From NCBI GenBank assembly GCA_958510825.1, contig OY294047.1, positions 39,075,229 through 39,139,228 on the forward strand: 64,000 bases of DNA, written 5' to 3'. The translations under genes and the position numbers were made by a program. Each line of letters begins with the position of its first letter. The stretch's first letter is position 1. The DNA comes from Brachypterus glaber (taxonomy: Eukaryota > Arthropoda > Insecta > Coleoptera > Kateretidae). Below, one piece after another: positions 36,638-49,012 of this stretch. A model generated the notes under the pieces. It ran no database searches. It saw only the letters and a program-made list of their open reading frames with translations, and was not told the origin of the DNA.

Positions 36638-37713
36638 CAGGGTTATTCAAAAGTAAGTTCGAAAAATTTAAGAGGTGATTCTACTTTAACAAATATGAAA
36701 AAAGTTTCTATTCAGGTTGTTCCGGAAATGAGCCCTAAGACCCTCCTAAGGGTACATCTAAAAAGTAGTTTTTATTTAATATTTCCGTAACCCTATAAAC
36801 CACAGTAACAAATTTTTGCACATACCTTAGTATTAGCCATGGCTATTAGTTGGTAATAACCACACCGCTTCTGATGATGATGAGTATTAGCAAAGGCTAT
36901 CGTAATTTTTATTTAGTAATTTTAACCAGGGACTTGCGAAACGGGGGGCGATGTCACTGTTTTGCCCCAAACTTTTTTATCCGTAGATTTTTTGACATTT
37001 TCTTAATAAAATATTAATCTTTAATTAAAAATAAATAAAAAAGGTACTCTTTATGTAACACAATAGACCCAATCGTTTTCGAGAACATTGCAATTAAAAA
37101 GGCAATTTCACGTTCTGAGTATCAAAAATAGGAACTACAATCCCCTAAAAAGTGTTACTCTTTAAGAGACCGTAGTACGCTTAAAACTTATTTTTGAACC
37201 TAGGTGTATAGTAGCATTTTTTCACAGTTTTTAATAAAGAATCTCTCTGCAGTATTGACATTTTTATTGATGCATTTTTTAGTTCCTATTTTTTATGCGG
37301 AGAACGTGAAATTGACTATTTATTTGCAATTTTCTCGAAATCGGTTGGCTCTACGGTATTACATAAAGAGTACTTTTTTAATGTATTCTTAATTAAAGGT
37401 TAATATTTTATTGAGAAAATGTCAAAAAATTTACGGATAAAAAAGTTTGGGGCAAAAAAATACATTGCCCCCCACTTGGCACGTCCCTGCTTAAATTACT
37501 AAATAAAACTTACATGAAATGATAACCTTTACTAATGCTAAGGCTTGTGCAAACATTTTTTACTGTGGTTTATTGGGTTCCAGAAATATTAAATATAAAC
37601 TACTTTTTAGATGTACCCTTAGGAGGGTCTTAGGGCTCATTTCCGCACCAACCTTAATAGGAACTTTTTTTCATATTTTTTAAATTTCTCAAACCTATTT
37701 CTGAATAATCCTG
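36638..37713. mobile_element. Palindromic element, 1076 bp, CAGGGTTATTCA ends with TA flanks
   Basis: TA-CAGGGTTATTCAAAAGTAAG faces CTATTTCTGAATAATCCTG-TA. Long arm blocks match: GAGCCCTAAGACCCTCCTAA/TTAGGAGGGTCTTAGGGCTC, GGGTACATCTAAAAAGTAGT/ACTACTTTTTAGATGTACCC, and CCCCAAACTTTTTTATCCGT/ACGGATAAAAAAGTTTGGGG. The centre is near 37180. Arms differ by ~10% by eye, so both were probably present at insertion. The 62-codon ORF has no recognised domain. Confidence 0.92.
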
Positions 37714-37719
37714 TATATT

Positions 37720-39730
37720 TTTTTATTAAGTTTGCTACAGTTTTCTTTACCAACCTTCAGCTTTGAACCATTCATTTATTTAAATGTATAATTACTAAAA
37801 ATAAAATAAATTCCATTATGGATTTAATTTTAGAACCGTGACTTAAACCGCAAACAAAGATTTATAGCCGTTTGATAATGATTTAGTCGATTTTAATTTC
37901 GTTACAAAAAACCGCTTAATTTACAAAACTCGATTTGCGTGAGTAATTTTTAGAAATAAATAAATTTAAATGCGGATAATTTAATAGCCGAGCTTCTCCA
38001 ACGTTTAATTAATGTTGACATATTTATTTGCTTCTTAAAATAATGATTAAAGTAAAAATTGCTGGAGCATTCAAAATAAAAAAAAATGGCTTATAAGTGG
38101 ATTGCCCAATAATTTAAATCAGGGGACTACAACTATTTTAAATAAATTATTTATTTTTTAATTTATTATAAATCAGTTGACTTATTAATATATTAGCATT
38201 TTATGGTACTTTAATTATGTCTTAAATATATAATAAAGATAAAATAGATATATACAAGACCTTAATTTAAGTGATTATTAACACATAAAATCTTATGGCA
38301 TCACTTTATTATATGACCTTTTATAGAACCATATAAATGCACTTTATTGCCTTTTTAGTAATATTGTGTTTATATTATTTTTTTGTGTATTAATATAAAT
38401 ATAAATACAATTTAAATTATCTTAAGTTTTATTTGGTACTAGCAAATAAATGGTTACACATTTATTACAAAATTTCTTTTTTAAGTAATAACTTAAAAAG
38501 AATGGATGGAACCACTGGTCAGCCTAGAAGAGTCTTTTATACATCATTTAATAAAACCCCTAAAATTTATTATAAATAAAGTTTTAAATTCAACTAGTTA
38601 GTAACAAATGGAGCCAAAGCCAAAATATTAAACTAACAAAAAAATAATAAGTAAATTCACTATTAATTTACCCAGTTTTAAGTTAAGTTGGCAAACACCA
38701 ATTAAGTTGAAAGTTTTATGGAATGTACCAGTCACACAGGCAGTTTTAATTAGTTTTAATAATATTAAACTATAAATTAATAATTCAAAAAATTATTTTG
38801 ACGTTTCTTAAAAATTAAAACTGCGGGGTAAATTGAAACATGTTTGGTGAATTCTTAAAAACTTAAACATAAAATAAAACTGTAAATCCCACATTGTTGG
38901 GATACATTTAAATTGTAGATACTATATTGTTGGAGGAGTGGAAGCTGTACGAACAGCAGTTATGACGGCTTACTAATTTTAGCAAAGAAGACGTCGGATG
39001 GCTTAAGTTCAAGACATGTTTAGAGCTACAAGTCTTAGGTAAGTTGGGAAAATTATTCGCAACACGTAAATACCGTTTCCCCGGTAAAGTACCATTTGCC
39101 TTTCATTATCCTACCTCCACCCCTTTTCCCGATATTAAATCTTTGTTTTAATTACCGCTATTAATTATGAATCACACTTTATCTTTGTTACAATGTAAGT
39201 GTTACTTTTCTGCCCTGTTTAGATAAAAGTCAGTGTATATGGAAAACCTATAATTAGAAATAGTACAGTTTAAAATTAATAAATTTAAATTTTTAATTAT
39301 ATTTAAGAATATTATTTATTAATTTTAGAGTCCAATTTTTGGCTCTAAAAACGTAAAATTTTACCTTAAATGAATGTATTTGAATTAAAAAGGGTTAATC
39401 CCAATTTATTACAACAAGAGGACCTTTTTTATGTATTTTTACCTTAGGAATAATATTATAAACAAAAAACTTATACACAAAAAGGTTTGAAGCAAAAAAC
39501 TGAAAATAACATAGGATGATATCACTTGTAAAACCTCGTTACAATAGCTTAACGGGTTTTTAATTAAAACTGATTTTTTCAGGCCTCTTTTAAAGAGTCT
39601 CGGCCGGTGTTGCTCCCTTACGACTCGTATTTCTACATATGTTTTTAGGAACTTTTTTTACCATTTTTTGATATAAAATTATCCCTTAAAACTAATAACC
39701 ATATTTAAAGATAAAAACTGTTTAATGTTT
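37720..39730. other. Intronic interval, AT-rich, nothing recognised
   Basis: Strongly AT-rich sequence with no ORF above the background and no matched repeat arms. A patch at 38930-39130 is less AT-rich but shows no recognised motif. Confidence 0.4.
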
Positions 39731-39739
39731 TTTTTTTAT

Positions 39740-39990
39740 TTTTCAGTGTGGTCTTTTACCCGAATAGTGCAGTTCAAGTATGAATTAAGGTTTCAGGAGC
39801 GCCGGTAATTAGAAGAAATCCATAGATCAGCGGGGTGTCTCAACAAAATGGCTGGGTCTCTTGACTAGCTAGGTGCCCGCTGTTTTAACAAGAATTTCTG
39901 ATTTATTAACTGCCCCGGTCCCACCCCGGGCCCCCGTACACGTCCACCCACTTCAAGTTCAAGCATCTTGAGTTTCTCTCACGATTCAAA
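39740..39990. promoter_or_regulatory. GC-richer intronic island, candidate enhancer
   Basis: CCCCGGTCCCACCCCGGGCC and neighbouring sequence are among the most GC-rich bases of the intron. GCCGGTAATTAGAAG (homeodomain-type TAATTA/G core), CTGATTTATTAACTG and AAAATGGCTGGG (GCCAT core) lie within 200 bp. Regulatory function is inferred. Confidence 0.32.
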
Positions 39991-39999
39991 TTTTACTTT

Positions 40000-41520
40000 T
40001 GTACATGTGTCGTGGTATGTTAGGGAAAAAATACCGCCAGTCACTTACGATGATGGATTGCAAGAATATATGTTTATGCTTATTAGTATATGTATTTCGA
40101 TCCGGTTCATGTGGATATAGTGTTTTAAAAGGCCTTAATTAGATCCTTATTCTGGTATCTTCTGGTATTATTTTACATTCACCGGAAAATTATTTATTAT
40201 CTATTTGTATTTGGATTTAGAGTCATAGGGTGCTGTTAATAAAGTCTACATGGCACACGCTCTCCATAATTTAAAACAAAGTACTACTTCATTAGAGTGC
40301 CTAGTTAATATAGTACAATATTATCATGCAAATCTAGTATTATATTTTTTTTTTCTTTCGGTTCTAGATTTTCTTGACAACCAACAAAATGAGAGAACTC
40401 ATTTATTATTAACCGCTGTTAAGCATTGTTTATTGACGATGGCCAATAATGAACAAAATTTAAGACACTACTATTTTTTTTTTAACTTACCAGCTTTAGG
40501 TAGTAGAAAAAATATTATATGCACCATGCATGCGAACTGTCTTTGGTAATCTCGACTGATTTTTTGCCTTAATTTCGTCTTAACAAAAACACTTCAGTCT
40601 CTAAATTTGAATTAGGTATTCTTGCTTGTACTTGTACTTGCTTCTGTATAAAATAATGTATTTTTGTAAACTACCAATTTAATTAACAAAATATATCCAC
40701 AGGAATTAACCCCAAAAATTTAAGATCCCGTTATTTGATTAAAAATGTTTGTATTATAGCCCAAAAGAGAATTAAGTTATAATTTCAAATCTGCAAATTT
40801 ATTTTCGTCTTAAATTAATGATACCGTTAAAAGTCATAATATAATATTGATTTTCCATTGAATTTTATTTTGTCTGAAATAACACAAAATAAGATAGTGC
40901 TTTTAGTGAATTACTGCATCGTCTTTGATATCTAGATCTAAAGTTTCCTAACAATAGATTTTACAATACAAAGAAGGAGCAAAGAGTGGATTTTCAATAA
41001 TTTTAAAACTGTTTCACCCTAATATAGTCCGATCAGTGTTTATTGTATGTTCAGGATAAATAATTTGGGATGGTTTGATCCAATATAGTCATAGTGATTC
41101 CATAATATATAAGCAGCCAAAGATCTCTAAAGACTAAGAACGAAATGGATCTGCCTGTTTTCTTTATTTTGTTTATACCAAAAATCAAAATTAGGTTTAT
41201 AGGTAATGAAGGCAAATCTTTCTTAAATATCTGCCATTTAGTTTTATGACATTAAAATTAACATTAACATTAAAACGCATTACAAAAAGAGGCAAGGAAA
41301 AAAATTAAGAAGAAGTATATTTAAATTTTATACAAACATGATCCGTTTATTTCGTCTTTGTGGTAACACCATCAAGGGCTTTCTCTTAAATGAGGAAAAA
41401 TCAAACTAAATATCAGTAAAAAATTGACCTCTTAAAAGCATATTTTATTTATTTCATGGAGTTCCCAAAGAAGGCTTTTGTCTGTTCTAAATTCTAGGTT
41501 GCTCACAGGGAAGAGAGTCG
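40000..41520. other. Intronic interval without a recognised gene
   Basis: AT-rich. A plus-strand ORF of 99 codons at 40250-40549 has no recognisable domain, no Kozak-like context and ordinary composition for this DNA, so I do not call it a gene. CTTGTACTTGTACTTGCTT near 40623 is a short microsatellite. Confidence 0.4.
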
Positions 41521-41524
41521 ATCA

Positions 41525-41857
41525 GCAGTTGCCATAAAATGTAGCAGTTGAGTGACAATTAATCATTTTTGAGAAACATTGCTACTAATTTTTGGCAATC
41601 GTTCTAATAGGAATCATATCTTAGGTATTTATGTTTTCATCCAGTCACATATATTCTTAATGTTTTGTCATTCATGTGAGTCAATATTTTTGAATAATTT
41701 TATAATTAAATATAGATTAAAGGTTTAATTTTTGTTTGTAGCCTTTGAAAATGACACGTATCCATTTTAAAAATCTTATGTTATGATTTCTTAAAAGTAC
41801 AGCAATGATACTCAGAAAAGCCTATGTGTCACTCAGCTGCTACATTTTATGGCAACT
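41525..41857. mobile_element. Element with CAGTTGCCATAAAATGTAGC terminal inverted repeats
   Basis: The 32-bp left arm CAGTTGCCATAAAATGTAGC then AGTTGAGTGACA faces the right arm TGTCACTCAGCTGCTACATT then TTATGGCAACTG with one or two mismatches. The ~270-bp interior is not palindromic. It begins CAGTTG, so the true ends may extend slightly beyond. Confidence 0.8.
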
Positions 41858-41869
41858 GTTGCTAGAATC

Positions 41870-43420
41870 ATCTCTTTTATTGTAGATTAATAGAATATGG
41901 TATATGGATTATAGGTAACTGTGATAAGATTGACATATAAATCTGCTGGTAAATGCAAGTTTTCTACCACAATACTATGTCCGAACTCAAGGGCTTTCAA
42001 GTAATTCAAAACGGAGCCCCTTTATTCTTCGCATTTAAAAAAATATCTCCATTTATTGGTTGAGACGGAAAAGAGTTTTTCGATTTAGGCAAATCTCAAC
42101 GAAAAATTACGATTTTCGTTTATCGCTTTCGTTTTGTTCTTAGTTCTTGGATAAATCCAATATAGTCATATAGCTATTCCATAATCTAATAGAGGCAACG
42201 CCCTTTGCGAGGCAATAAAAATCTAGATGCCGCGCGATAGGTATCTGGAAAACGTTAGATATAAAACAGCATCCAGTCGCAGATAATTCTTTTCGCATTG
42301 TTGTAAAAGGACACTGAAGAGTATTACTTTCATAAGGTTTAAACGAATTGACTCGATTTTAAAGGAGGACTTATTTTTGCAGAATCGAAATTTTAACAAA
42401 AAATATTTTAAATTCGATAGTAGTTTGGTATTGTCAAACTTATATACTTATAAACAATTTAAGGGAAAATTAAAACAATAAAGGTAAAGGTAAATTAGGT
42501 AGTGGTTTATGTTCTAGGGAAAAAAAATCCATGAAAAAAATCACAAAATTCAAAATGGGGGATCCAATATGGCGCACGTAGTTCAAGAAATTTTCACAAA
42601 AATTAATACTGAGGAATTTTGTGTCGTTGAAATTAGATGATTATTAAATTAAGTATAAAAATAATTTAGGCACAAGAAAAAGCCCATTGATTTTTGGTAT
42701 AAAATTATTTTTTTTATTTGATAGGCCTAGTAGTTTTCAAGATATAGCAGATATTGGACTAAAAATAAAGCACAGCCACACATAAAGAAAAAAAAGTCTG
42801 GAATTTTTTAAGAGACAATTCTATTCTCATGTTTTTTTAAGCGCTGAATTATTTTTCAGTATGAAAATAAAGTTTTTTTTTAAGTTATCTCCAAAACTAA
42901 TCGGCTAAGGTGCTATTTTGCCCTCAAATTCGGATTTAGGGCTTTAATACAATGGAATACAATGGTCTCTTTTTTTCTTTTTGTATGGCAGTGTAATTAA
43001 AAAAAATACAAAGATTTGATGTAAAAAACGCATATGGCAAAACAGTGACGTCTAATCCCTTATGAAAGGTTGCCTCTTCACTTATTGTACGAATAGAGAG
43101 ATGAATAAAATTATGGCACAACTCGCGATTTACGGCCGTTCCATATGTAAAATGAATAGTGCCCAGTATGGTATTGCCAGTGCGATACCCGTTTTTTTTA
43201 CTAGAGAAGTTGTTTATAAACAATCTGCGAAAATGTGTAATTGCTTTACGTTTTACACTATACTCTTCATAGTGGACATTTAATTTATTATCACACGTAA
43301 ACAAGAGGACTATTTGAGGAAAAATTATTTTTTGTAAAAATACTCGCACGTAGCACTTAGTATGTGATAACAGCGCCAAAGATCACATCAAAGCTATATA
43401 TTTTTGTAACTTTGCATAAA
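41870..43420. other. Intronic interval without a recognised gene
   Basis: A minus-strand ORF of 147 codons (42936-43379) is the longest in the window, yet it shows no known domain, lies antisense to another ORF and has the base composition of its surroundings. I regard it as chance. No strong repeat arms were found. Confidence 0.4.
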
Positions 43421-43429
43421 CTCATAATA

Positions 43430-44051
43430 CACTGCCAGACTTTTTAATTTTTTTTTTAAATTTAAATATTTCGAAAACTACTTAATGGATTTGACTGATT
43501 CTTTTTTTGTTTTAAACCTTAAACATTCTCTACTCTTGTTTGTATTAAGAATGATTAAAAATAGTATTTTTGTATTAACAGCAACAAATAATGTACAACT
43601 ATGTTTTTTGCCCCATCTTCTAGGAATTGCATGGTACGCGACTGCAACTGTTTATTAAATTTTTAGTACTTTTTGAGTTAACTGAAAAAATGACAACTTT
43701 TAGGAAAATTCTGATATCTTCTAAACCAGAAGTAAAAATATAAAAAAATAAAAAATTAAATATTCATTAAAACTGCGGCAATAAGAGATACTTTAACAAT
43801 TTGATAAACAGTTGCAGTGGCGTACCATGCAAGTCCTAGAAGATGGGGCAAAAAACATAGTTGTATATTATTTGTTGCTGGTAATACAAAAAAAAAACTT
43901 TTTTTAATCATTCTAAATAAAGACAAAAGTATAAAATGTTTAAGCTTTAGAACAAAACAAGAAACAGTCAAATCCGTTAAGTAGTTTTCGAAATATTTGT
44001 ATTTAAAAAATGGCAATTTTTTAGGTGTCCCGAATTTAAAGTCTGGCAGTG
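43430..44051. mobile_element. Palindromic element, 622 bp, CACTGCCAGACTTT ends with TA flanks
   Basis: TA-CACTGCCAGACTTTTTAATT faces AATTTAAAGTCTGGCAGTG-TA. Arms match through TTTCGAAAACTACTTAA/TTAAGTAGTTTTCGAAA, TTTTTTGCCCCATCTTCTAG/CTAGAAGATGGGGCAAAAAA and TGCATGGTACGC/GCGTACCATGCA. The centre is near 43740. The 119-codon minus-strand ORF starts past the right end and is not a known protein. Confidence 0.92.
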
Positions 44052-44262
44052 TACTTTGATCCAAAAGAAAATGAGAAACAAAAGCAGCATTAGTTTGAGT
44101 AAATGCCATATTCATTTGACTTAAAAAATTAGTTTTTTACTATCAGGCAAATAAAAGTCATACCAGAGTGTTCGAGAATAAAGGTCTAGAAAAGATGGAA
44201 CTAATGAATTAAATGGAATTAAAGTATCTTGATCTATTTATTGAAACTAGTATTTTATGAAG

Positions 44263-44402
44263 AGGAACAATTTTTTTAAGAAACGCTGTAAAACTGTAAA
44301 AAAATCAAATTAAAAGGATTCCTCTAACTAAATTATTGGAACAATTTGATTTTTTTAAGAAACGCAGTAGAAACTATAAAAAATCAAGTTAAAAGGATCC
44401 TC
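44263..44402 (+). repeat. 75-bp tandem duplication
   Basis: GGAACAATTT, AAGAAACGC-GTA and AAAAGGAT-CCTC occur in the same order at 44263-44327 and 44338-44402, period 75 bp, with few changes. It lies immediately before a GC-richer island. Confidence 0.75.
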
Positions 44403-44720
44403 ATTAAGGAAATTTGGATGAACTGTTCCAGAGGTAATGCTGCGAAGAGTAAGAGAATAACAAATATCGCGAGTCGTAAATCGGACGACGGGAGTAGGTG
44501 TGAATTGCCGCCGCTGCCGCCACCGCCGCACATCTATATACTCCTGGTGCAAATTGCGCACCTCTTAGAATGCCCAATTATAATATCGAACTGGGGGCTA
44601 CTGCACCAGGTATTTGATTAAAATTACATGTAAACTCGACCCTGGCTTGTTTTACATTCCATTGTTTTCAGTCGAGAACAAAGCCATTCGTGCCGCATTT
44701 CTTGTGGTGTAAGTCTTAAT
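44400..44720. promoter_or_regulatory. GC-richer intronic island with GCC-trinucleotide run
   Basis: GCCGCCGCTGCCGCCACCGC at 44507 sits in a high-complexity block. CCTGGTGCAA (44542) faces CTGCACCAGG (44603) as a short inverted pair. AAAGCCATTCGTGCC carries a GCCAT core. On the minus strand one frame across the run reads poly-alanine, but it is flanked by stops in both directions and lacks any recognisable Ubx N-terminal sequence, so I do not call an exon. Confidence 0.32.
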
Positions 44721-45258
44721 TTTTAAACCGCCTATTTGATTATTTATTATTGCAATAATGCATTATGCATATAGATGTTTTGCATCTTTATTCTATCCGT
44801 ATGTGTATGGGACCGTGTCAGGTTTTTGATGAAATTATAATACTAAGACTACACTGAAAAAAATATATATTTCAGGATATTAATTACAGTTTAAAAATTG
44901 GAAAATTATTTTTACAACTCCTTTCTTTAAAGTAGTCGATGTGCATCACACTCTTTTAACAAGTAAAGGGATGTTTTTCCTCATGGACCAAAAATGTTCA
45001 TTGTACTCTTAATTTAGTGAGTTTGTTAAACTGTTATTGACTTTCAATGATTCAAAAAAGAGTACTGCACTAGTGCTCAGATTTTTCTTAGACAAGTTAA
45101 GCAAAAAGTCCTTGAACTAAATGTTCAAATTCTGTCTGCCCATGTACGAGTGTCAATATGGATATTTTAGATATCCTGTTTTAAACCTAAACTCTGAAGT
45201 CATTATTTAATACCATTTTTGTTTAAAATAACACTATAATAATTATGCCCATGGGCTG

Positions 45259-45300
45259 AAAGAACATTAGTAGATACTGTAGTATCTACTAATGTTCTTT
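45259..45300. repeat. Near-perfect 42-bp palindrome
   Basis: AAAGAACATTAGTAGATAC and its exact reverse complement GTATCTACTAATGTTCTTT are separated by only TGTA. This gives a 19-bp perfect stem with a 4-nt loop. Confidence 0.9.
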
Positions 45301-45397
45301 AAACAGTATTTAATAAAACTAAATGTAATAGGAATAAATGGTCAAGAGATGAAACATTGCAGGTATACGTCTTGATAACAGGGTACTATAAGTCGGA

Positions 45398-46004
45398 GAG
45401 CTGGTGACCATTTTTATTTCATTATTTGCTCTCGGCTTTATTTTATATATGTCTTAAAGTACATTCAAATTAAGCCATTTTCAAATTACTATACTCCGGA
45501 TCTGGTTCCTTTGGGTGCTAGAAACTCCAGAAGCTATTTTTAACTTGCCGAGTCATATACATTTCATTTAAGACATTCAGATTAAGCTATTTTCATAGCC
45601 AAGGAGTGAGAAAAGTGTTTAAAAAGTGCCTTTAAAATATGTGATACCTAATTTTATAAAGATATGAGAATTTATAAGATGACATTTTGATTAAATGAAA
45701 ATTAAAGAGAGTTTTTAGTGTTGACATATGCCAAATAAAGTTTTTAAAGTCTTTTTTTAACTCTTAGCCTAGTGAATAATTGTGCAAAACTGTGAAAATA
45801 GACTAATCTTAATGTAATAAATGTAATTTGTTTGACTCGGTAAGTTAAAAATATATTTTTCCAGACCCCATTTCACCACCTTTTCAAGGCTTCTAACATC
45901 GAAAGGAACCCGACCCAGGACTTGGCGATTTGCAAGTAGCTTAATTTGAATGTACTTTAAGACATATATAAAATACAGCTGGGAGCAAAAATGGTCACCA
46001 GCTC
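45398..46004. mobile_element. Foldback element, ~610 bp
   Basis: GAGCTGGTGACCATTTTTAT faces AAAAATGGTCACCAGCTC. Inner blocks ATATATGTCTTAAAGTACAT then TCAAATTAAGC/GCTTAATTTGAATGTACTTT then AAGACATATAT, and TTAACTTGCCGAGTC/GACTCGGTAAGTTAA match. The centre is near 45700. Confidence 0.85.
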
Positions 46005-46021
46005 TTAGACTATATTCTTGA

Positions 46022-46157
46022 CTTTCAGGGAGTAAAACAATTGATAGAACGAGTCTGAGGTTGTGATTGTACTCTATTGGTTTCAATGCTATATGTATAT
46101 GACACATAGTGTTGAAACCAATAGAGTTGTTCTATCAGTCGTTCCACTCCCAGAAAG
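46022..46157. mobile_element. Palindromic element, 136 bp, abutting the previous one
   Basis: CTTTCAGGGAGTAAAACAAT then TGATAGAACGA and CTCTATTGGTTTCAA on the left face TTGAAACCAATAGAG, TTCTATCAGTCGTTCCACTC then CCAGAAAG on the right. It lies 18 bp beyond 45398-46004, so one may have inserted next to, or be part of, the other. Confidence 0.8.
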
Positions 46158-46958
46158 CAAAGAATAATTACCCAGTGCATTATTGAGCAGTCAAGATCAT
46201 CTAGATGTATTCAAATCACTTGTTTATGTGTGTATTGGTGATTTTTGTGTGCAAATGTGGCCACATCCGTGTTTAGTTGAATAGTAAATGTATCACTGGA
46301 ACGCCGGAGAAAATATTGTGCCATCGAGCCTGATACAAATCATACTGATTTATTAACTTAAGACATCCTACTTAGTATTCCATGATTTTGTTTTGTTTTA
46401 CATAGATAAGTCATTCTTTTGCATTGTAAATTATACTATTTTGCAGTGTCCAGCCCCTTTTCACTATATCTATAATTGATCGCAACAAAATTAACACATT
46501 ATTTCAATACACGGTTTTGGGACTCTTTTTAATTATTTTAATTTTATTTTTAATTACGTTAATCTTGTACGAAAATCTATAACATTAAAATGGATTCTTG
46601 TTCGGAGATTTTTCGATGGAAATTAAGCCATTATGTAAATAAAAACATAAAACAGAGAAGGCTAGTCGTGGTCGGAGTATTATAATTCCATCAAAAACAT
46701 GACACGGTCTAGCACAATACTAAAAATATATACATACATAAATTATACATATCGTCTGACTGCCTAATTATGAACTTTTAGAATCTGTTTAATGTTTACA
46801 ATTTAAAGAACTATTGAACTATTAAAAACATATGATGCTCAGATTTAAAATATATTTTTTAATACAACAGAAATTATACATCATCATTTTTTTTTAATCA
46901 TTGTTACTGATGTGGTGCTAACAACTTCTATAGAAAGATCATTCAAAGTATATATACT

Positions 46959-46994
46959 AATCTTATGTTTTATACATATCTAAAACATAAGATT
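46959..46994. repeat. Perfect 14-bp-arm hairpin
   Basis: AATCTTATGTTTTA faces TAAAACATAAGATT around an 8-nt loop. Confidence 0.7.
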
Positions 46995-47321
46995 GGAAAT
47001 TGTTAACAGGTTTACGGAAGAACTTTTTTTTGATAACTTTAAAGAATGGCCACGATGGAGTATTAAAATTAAAGTAACAAAGTTAGCAAGTAAGAAAGTA
47101 ATTATGTGCCAGTTAACCTTATGTGGCTGTAAACGTCACAATTTCAAATTGTGATTGGTTCACTTAAGGTTTAGAAAGACTTTCTCGATCTGTTATATTA
47201 CAGCATATTGATAATTTGGCCATAAAGCCTACATAAAATAGATACAATATTATTGGTATTTCATTATGAATTATTTTTTAAGGATCTTAAGCAAACATTC
47301 CTTTACTGCATTAGAATGCAT

Positions 47322-47333
47322 TCTTACCTGCTG
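47322..47333 (-). other. Possible recursive (zero-length exon) splice site
   Basis: Read on the Ubx strand, CAGCAG is directly followed by GTAAGAA, with the junction between 47328 and 47327. Ratchet sites used in long Drosophila introns, including Ubx, have this acceptor-then-donor form. The tract upstream on the minus strand is only weakly pyrimidine-rich, which counts against it. Confidence 0.2.
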
Positions 47334-47859
47334 TTTCATAATAAAGTCTTTATCTTAGTTTATCGTACATTGTATAATTTACACCGTATATTGTTACAGT
47401 ATTTCTATTAGGTTGTATGATACGATTTACGAGTTTATTAAACAAACTGATTACTTGTTAATTTGCAGAATAAACACAGTATAAAGTTTTGAAAAATGCA
47501 AAACTCGATATGAACAATTAAGATCTCCAGCTATCGGCTATTTCGCTTATAATTTTTCCTATTTATTCTTACAGGGCCGTCTTTTGGACACCCAGGAAAA
47601 TTTTTACTAATTCATTTCTAAAATTGTCTCTTTTTGTGTTCTCTGTTTTACTGGCGCCACCTTTCCAAATTGGAGATATTTTTTTTTACAATGACGTGAA
47701 GAAAAAACAAAAAAGTTTAATATTTTTGAAAAATTAAGATTTGATTTTTTAAAACCAGCACTTAAAAAAAAAAAGAAAATTGGTCTTTTTAAAATATTTT
47801 GAAATTTACCACCTTTCAGGAAAAAAATATTTAAACAATATTACCTTTTCTGGCACATC

Positions 47860-48640
47860 TTTTCAAAATTAGTTAAAAACTCCTTTCTCACAACTGGGTC
47901 GATTGAGTTTAACTTTGAACCACAGTAATTATTACTAAAAAGTCTAAATGATTATGAAAATAATTCGATTTAATCAATTAATTTTAAATGCTTTTATGTA
48001 GAAAAATTTTTATTTTAATATTTTACCATATTTGTATGCAAATTAGTAAATATCTGATACACTGTTCAATTAATTAATGTTAAAAAACATGAAAATTACT
48101 TTTTAGTAATAAATTAATAAGCTAAAAAGGCTATTCCAGGTCTGCAGAGTACAGCCAAAATGATTTCGCTCTTAATTTTTTCAGCAGATTCCTCAGAACA
48201 ATTAAAATAGGAAGGAAGAGTTTTCTCATTCTTTGTTAAAATTGGGCGAATTGAAGTTAACTTTGGACCATAGTCCCAATATAGCCCAGAAAGAGTTTAT
48301 TACATGACGTTTAAATTAGATGATCCTGATTTTTGTCAACATGATCGTGTTAAATATATGAAAACTTATAAATTGCTTTAAAATTAACCCAAAATTACTG
48401 TTATGAATTGAATCAATGTGCGAAAAAATATCCATTCATTTTTTTGGGCATAAATATTTTTTAAAATTCCTAATTTTAATTAACAGATAGTATCCGAATT
48501 TCATTAATTTTAATAAAATCATCAAAACTACTTTTTAAAGCAATAGGTTAATATTCTAAAAAGTCCATCCCGGATCTGCAAAGCAAAGCCAACACGATTT
48601 TGCTCTTAATTTTTCCAACAGATCCTTCAGAACAATTTGA
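47860..48640 (+). repeat. Diverged two-copy tandem (period roughly 340-430 bp)
   Basis: CTGGGTCGATTGAGTTTAAC then TTTGAACCA at 47900 recurs as TTGGGCGAATTGAAGTTAAC then TTTGGACCA at 48242. Later, CTCTTAATTTTTTCAGCAGA then TTCCTCAGAACAATT at 48170 recurs as CTCTTAATTTTTCCAACAGA then TCCTTCAGAACAATT at 48602. The spacing grows between the blocks, so indels have accumulated. It looks like a satellite-type or LTR-type internal duplication of unknown family. Confidence 0.65.
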
Positions 48641-49012
48641 TTTACTATTTCAATTAAAATCGAACTTGACGCATACTGAGAGGAAGAACGAAGAATGAAG
48701 AACGAAGAATGTTTTGAAATTGAAACGTTCCCAATAAATAATCTCGCGGGCGAATATTTATTTATCTATAACATGTGAGAAGAAAGACCTCTTAGTATTG
48801 CAGATAACATACACTGACAAAAATACATTTATTAAATTTAAAAACTTATTTTTATACACTTCATATTATCAAAGTAAGAGAAAATGTAGGAAGAATTATT
48901 ACTATGCAACGATTTGTAGTAAATTATAGGATTTACACTGATGCCGTTGTTTTGTCTTCATTCATGACAATTTAATAGTAGTCATATATTTGCAAATTTA
49001 AGGTAGATGGGC

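Noticed and set aside
42936..43379. 147-codon minus-strand ORF, the longest in the window
   Set aside because: No domain or family pattern, antisense to another ORF of similar quality, no splice or start context, and composition like surrounding intron.
44480..44570. Poly-alanine or poly-glycine frame on the minus strand as a possible Ubx N-terminal exon
   Set aside because: The run comes from a GCC trinucleotide repeat; flanking residues do not resemble Ubx exon 1 and there is no start or YPWM motif or convincing donor.
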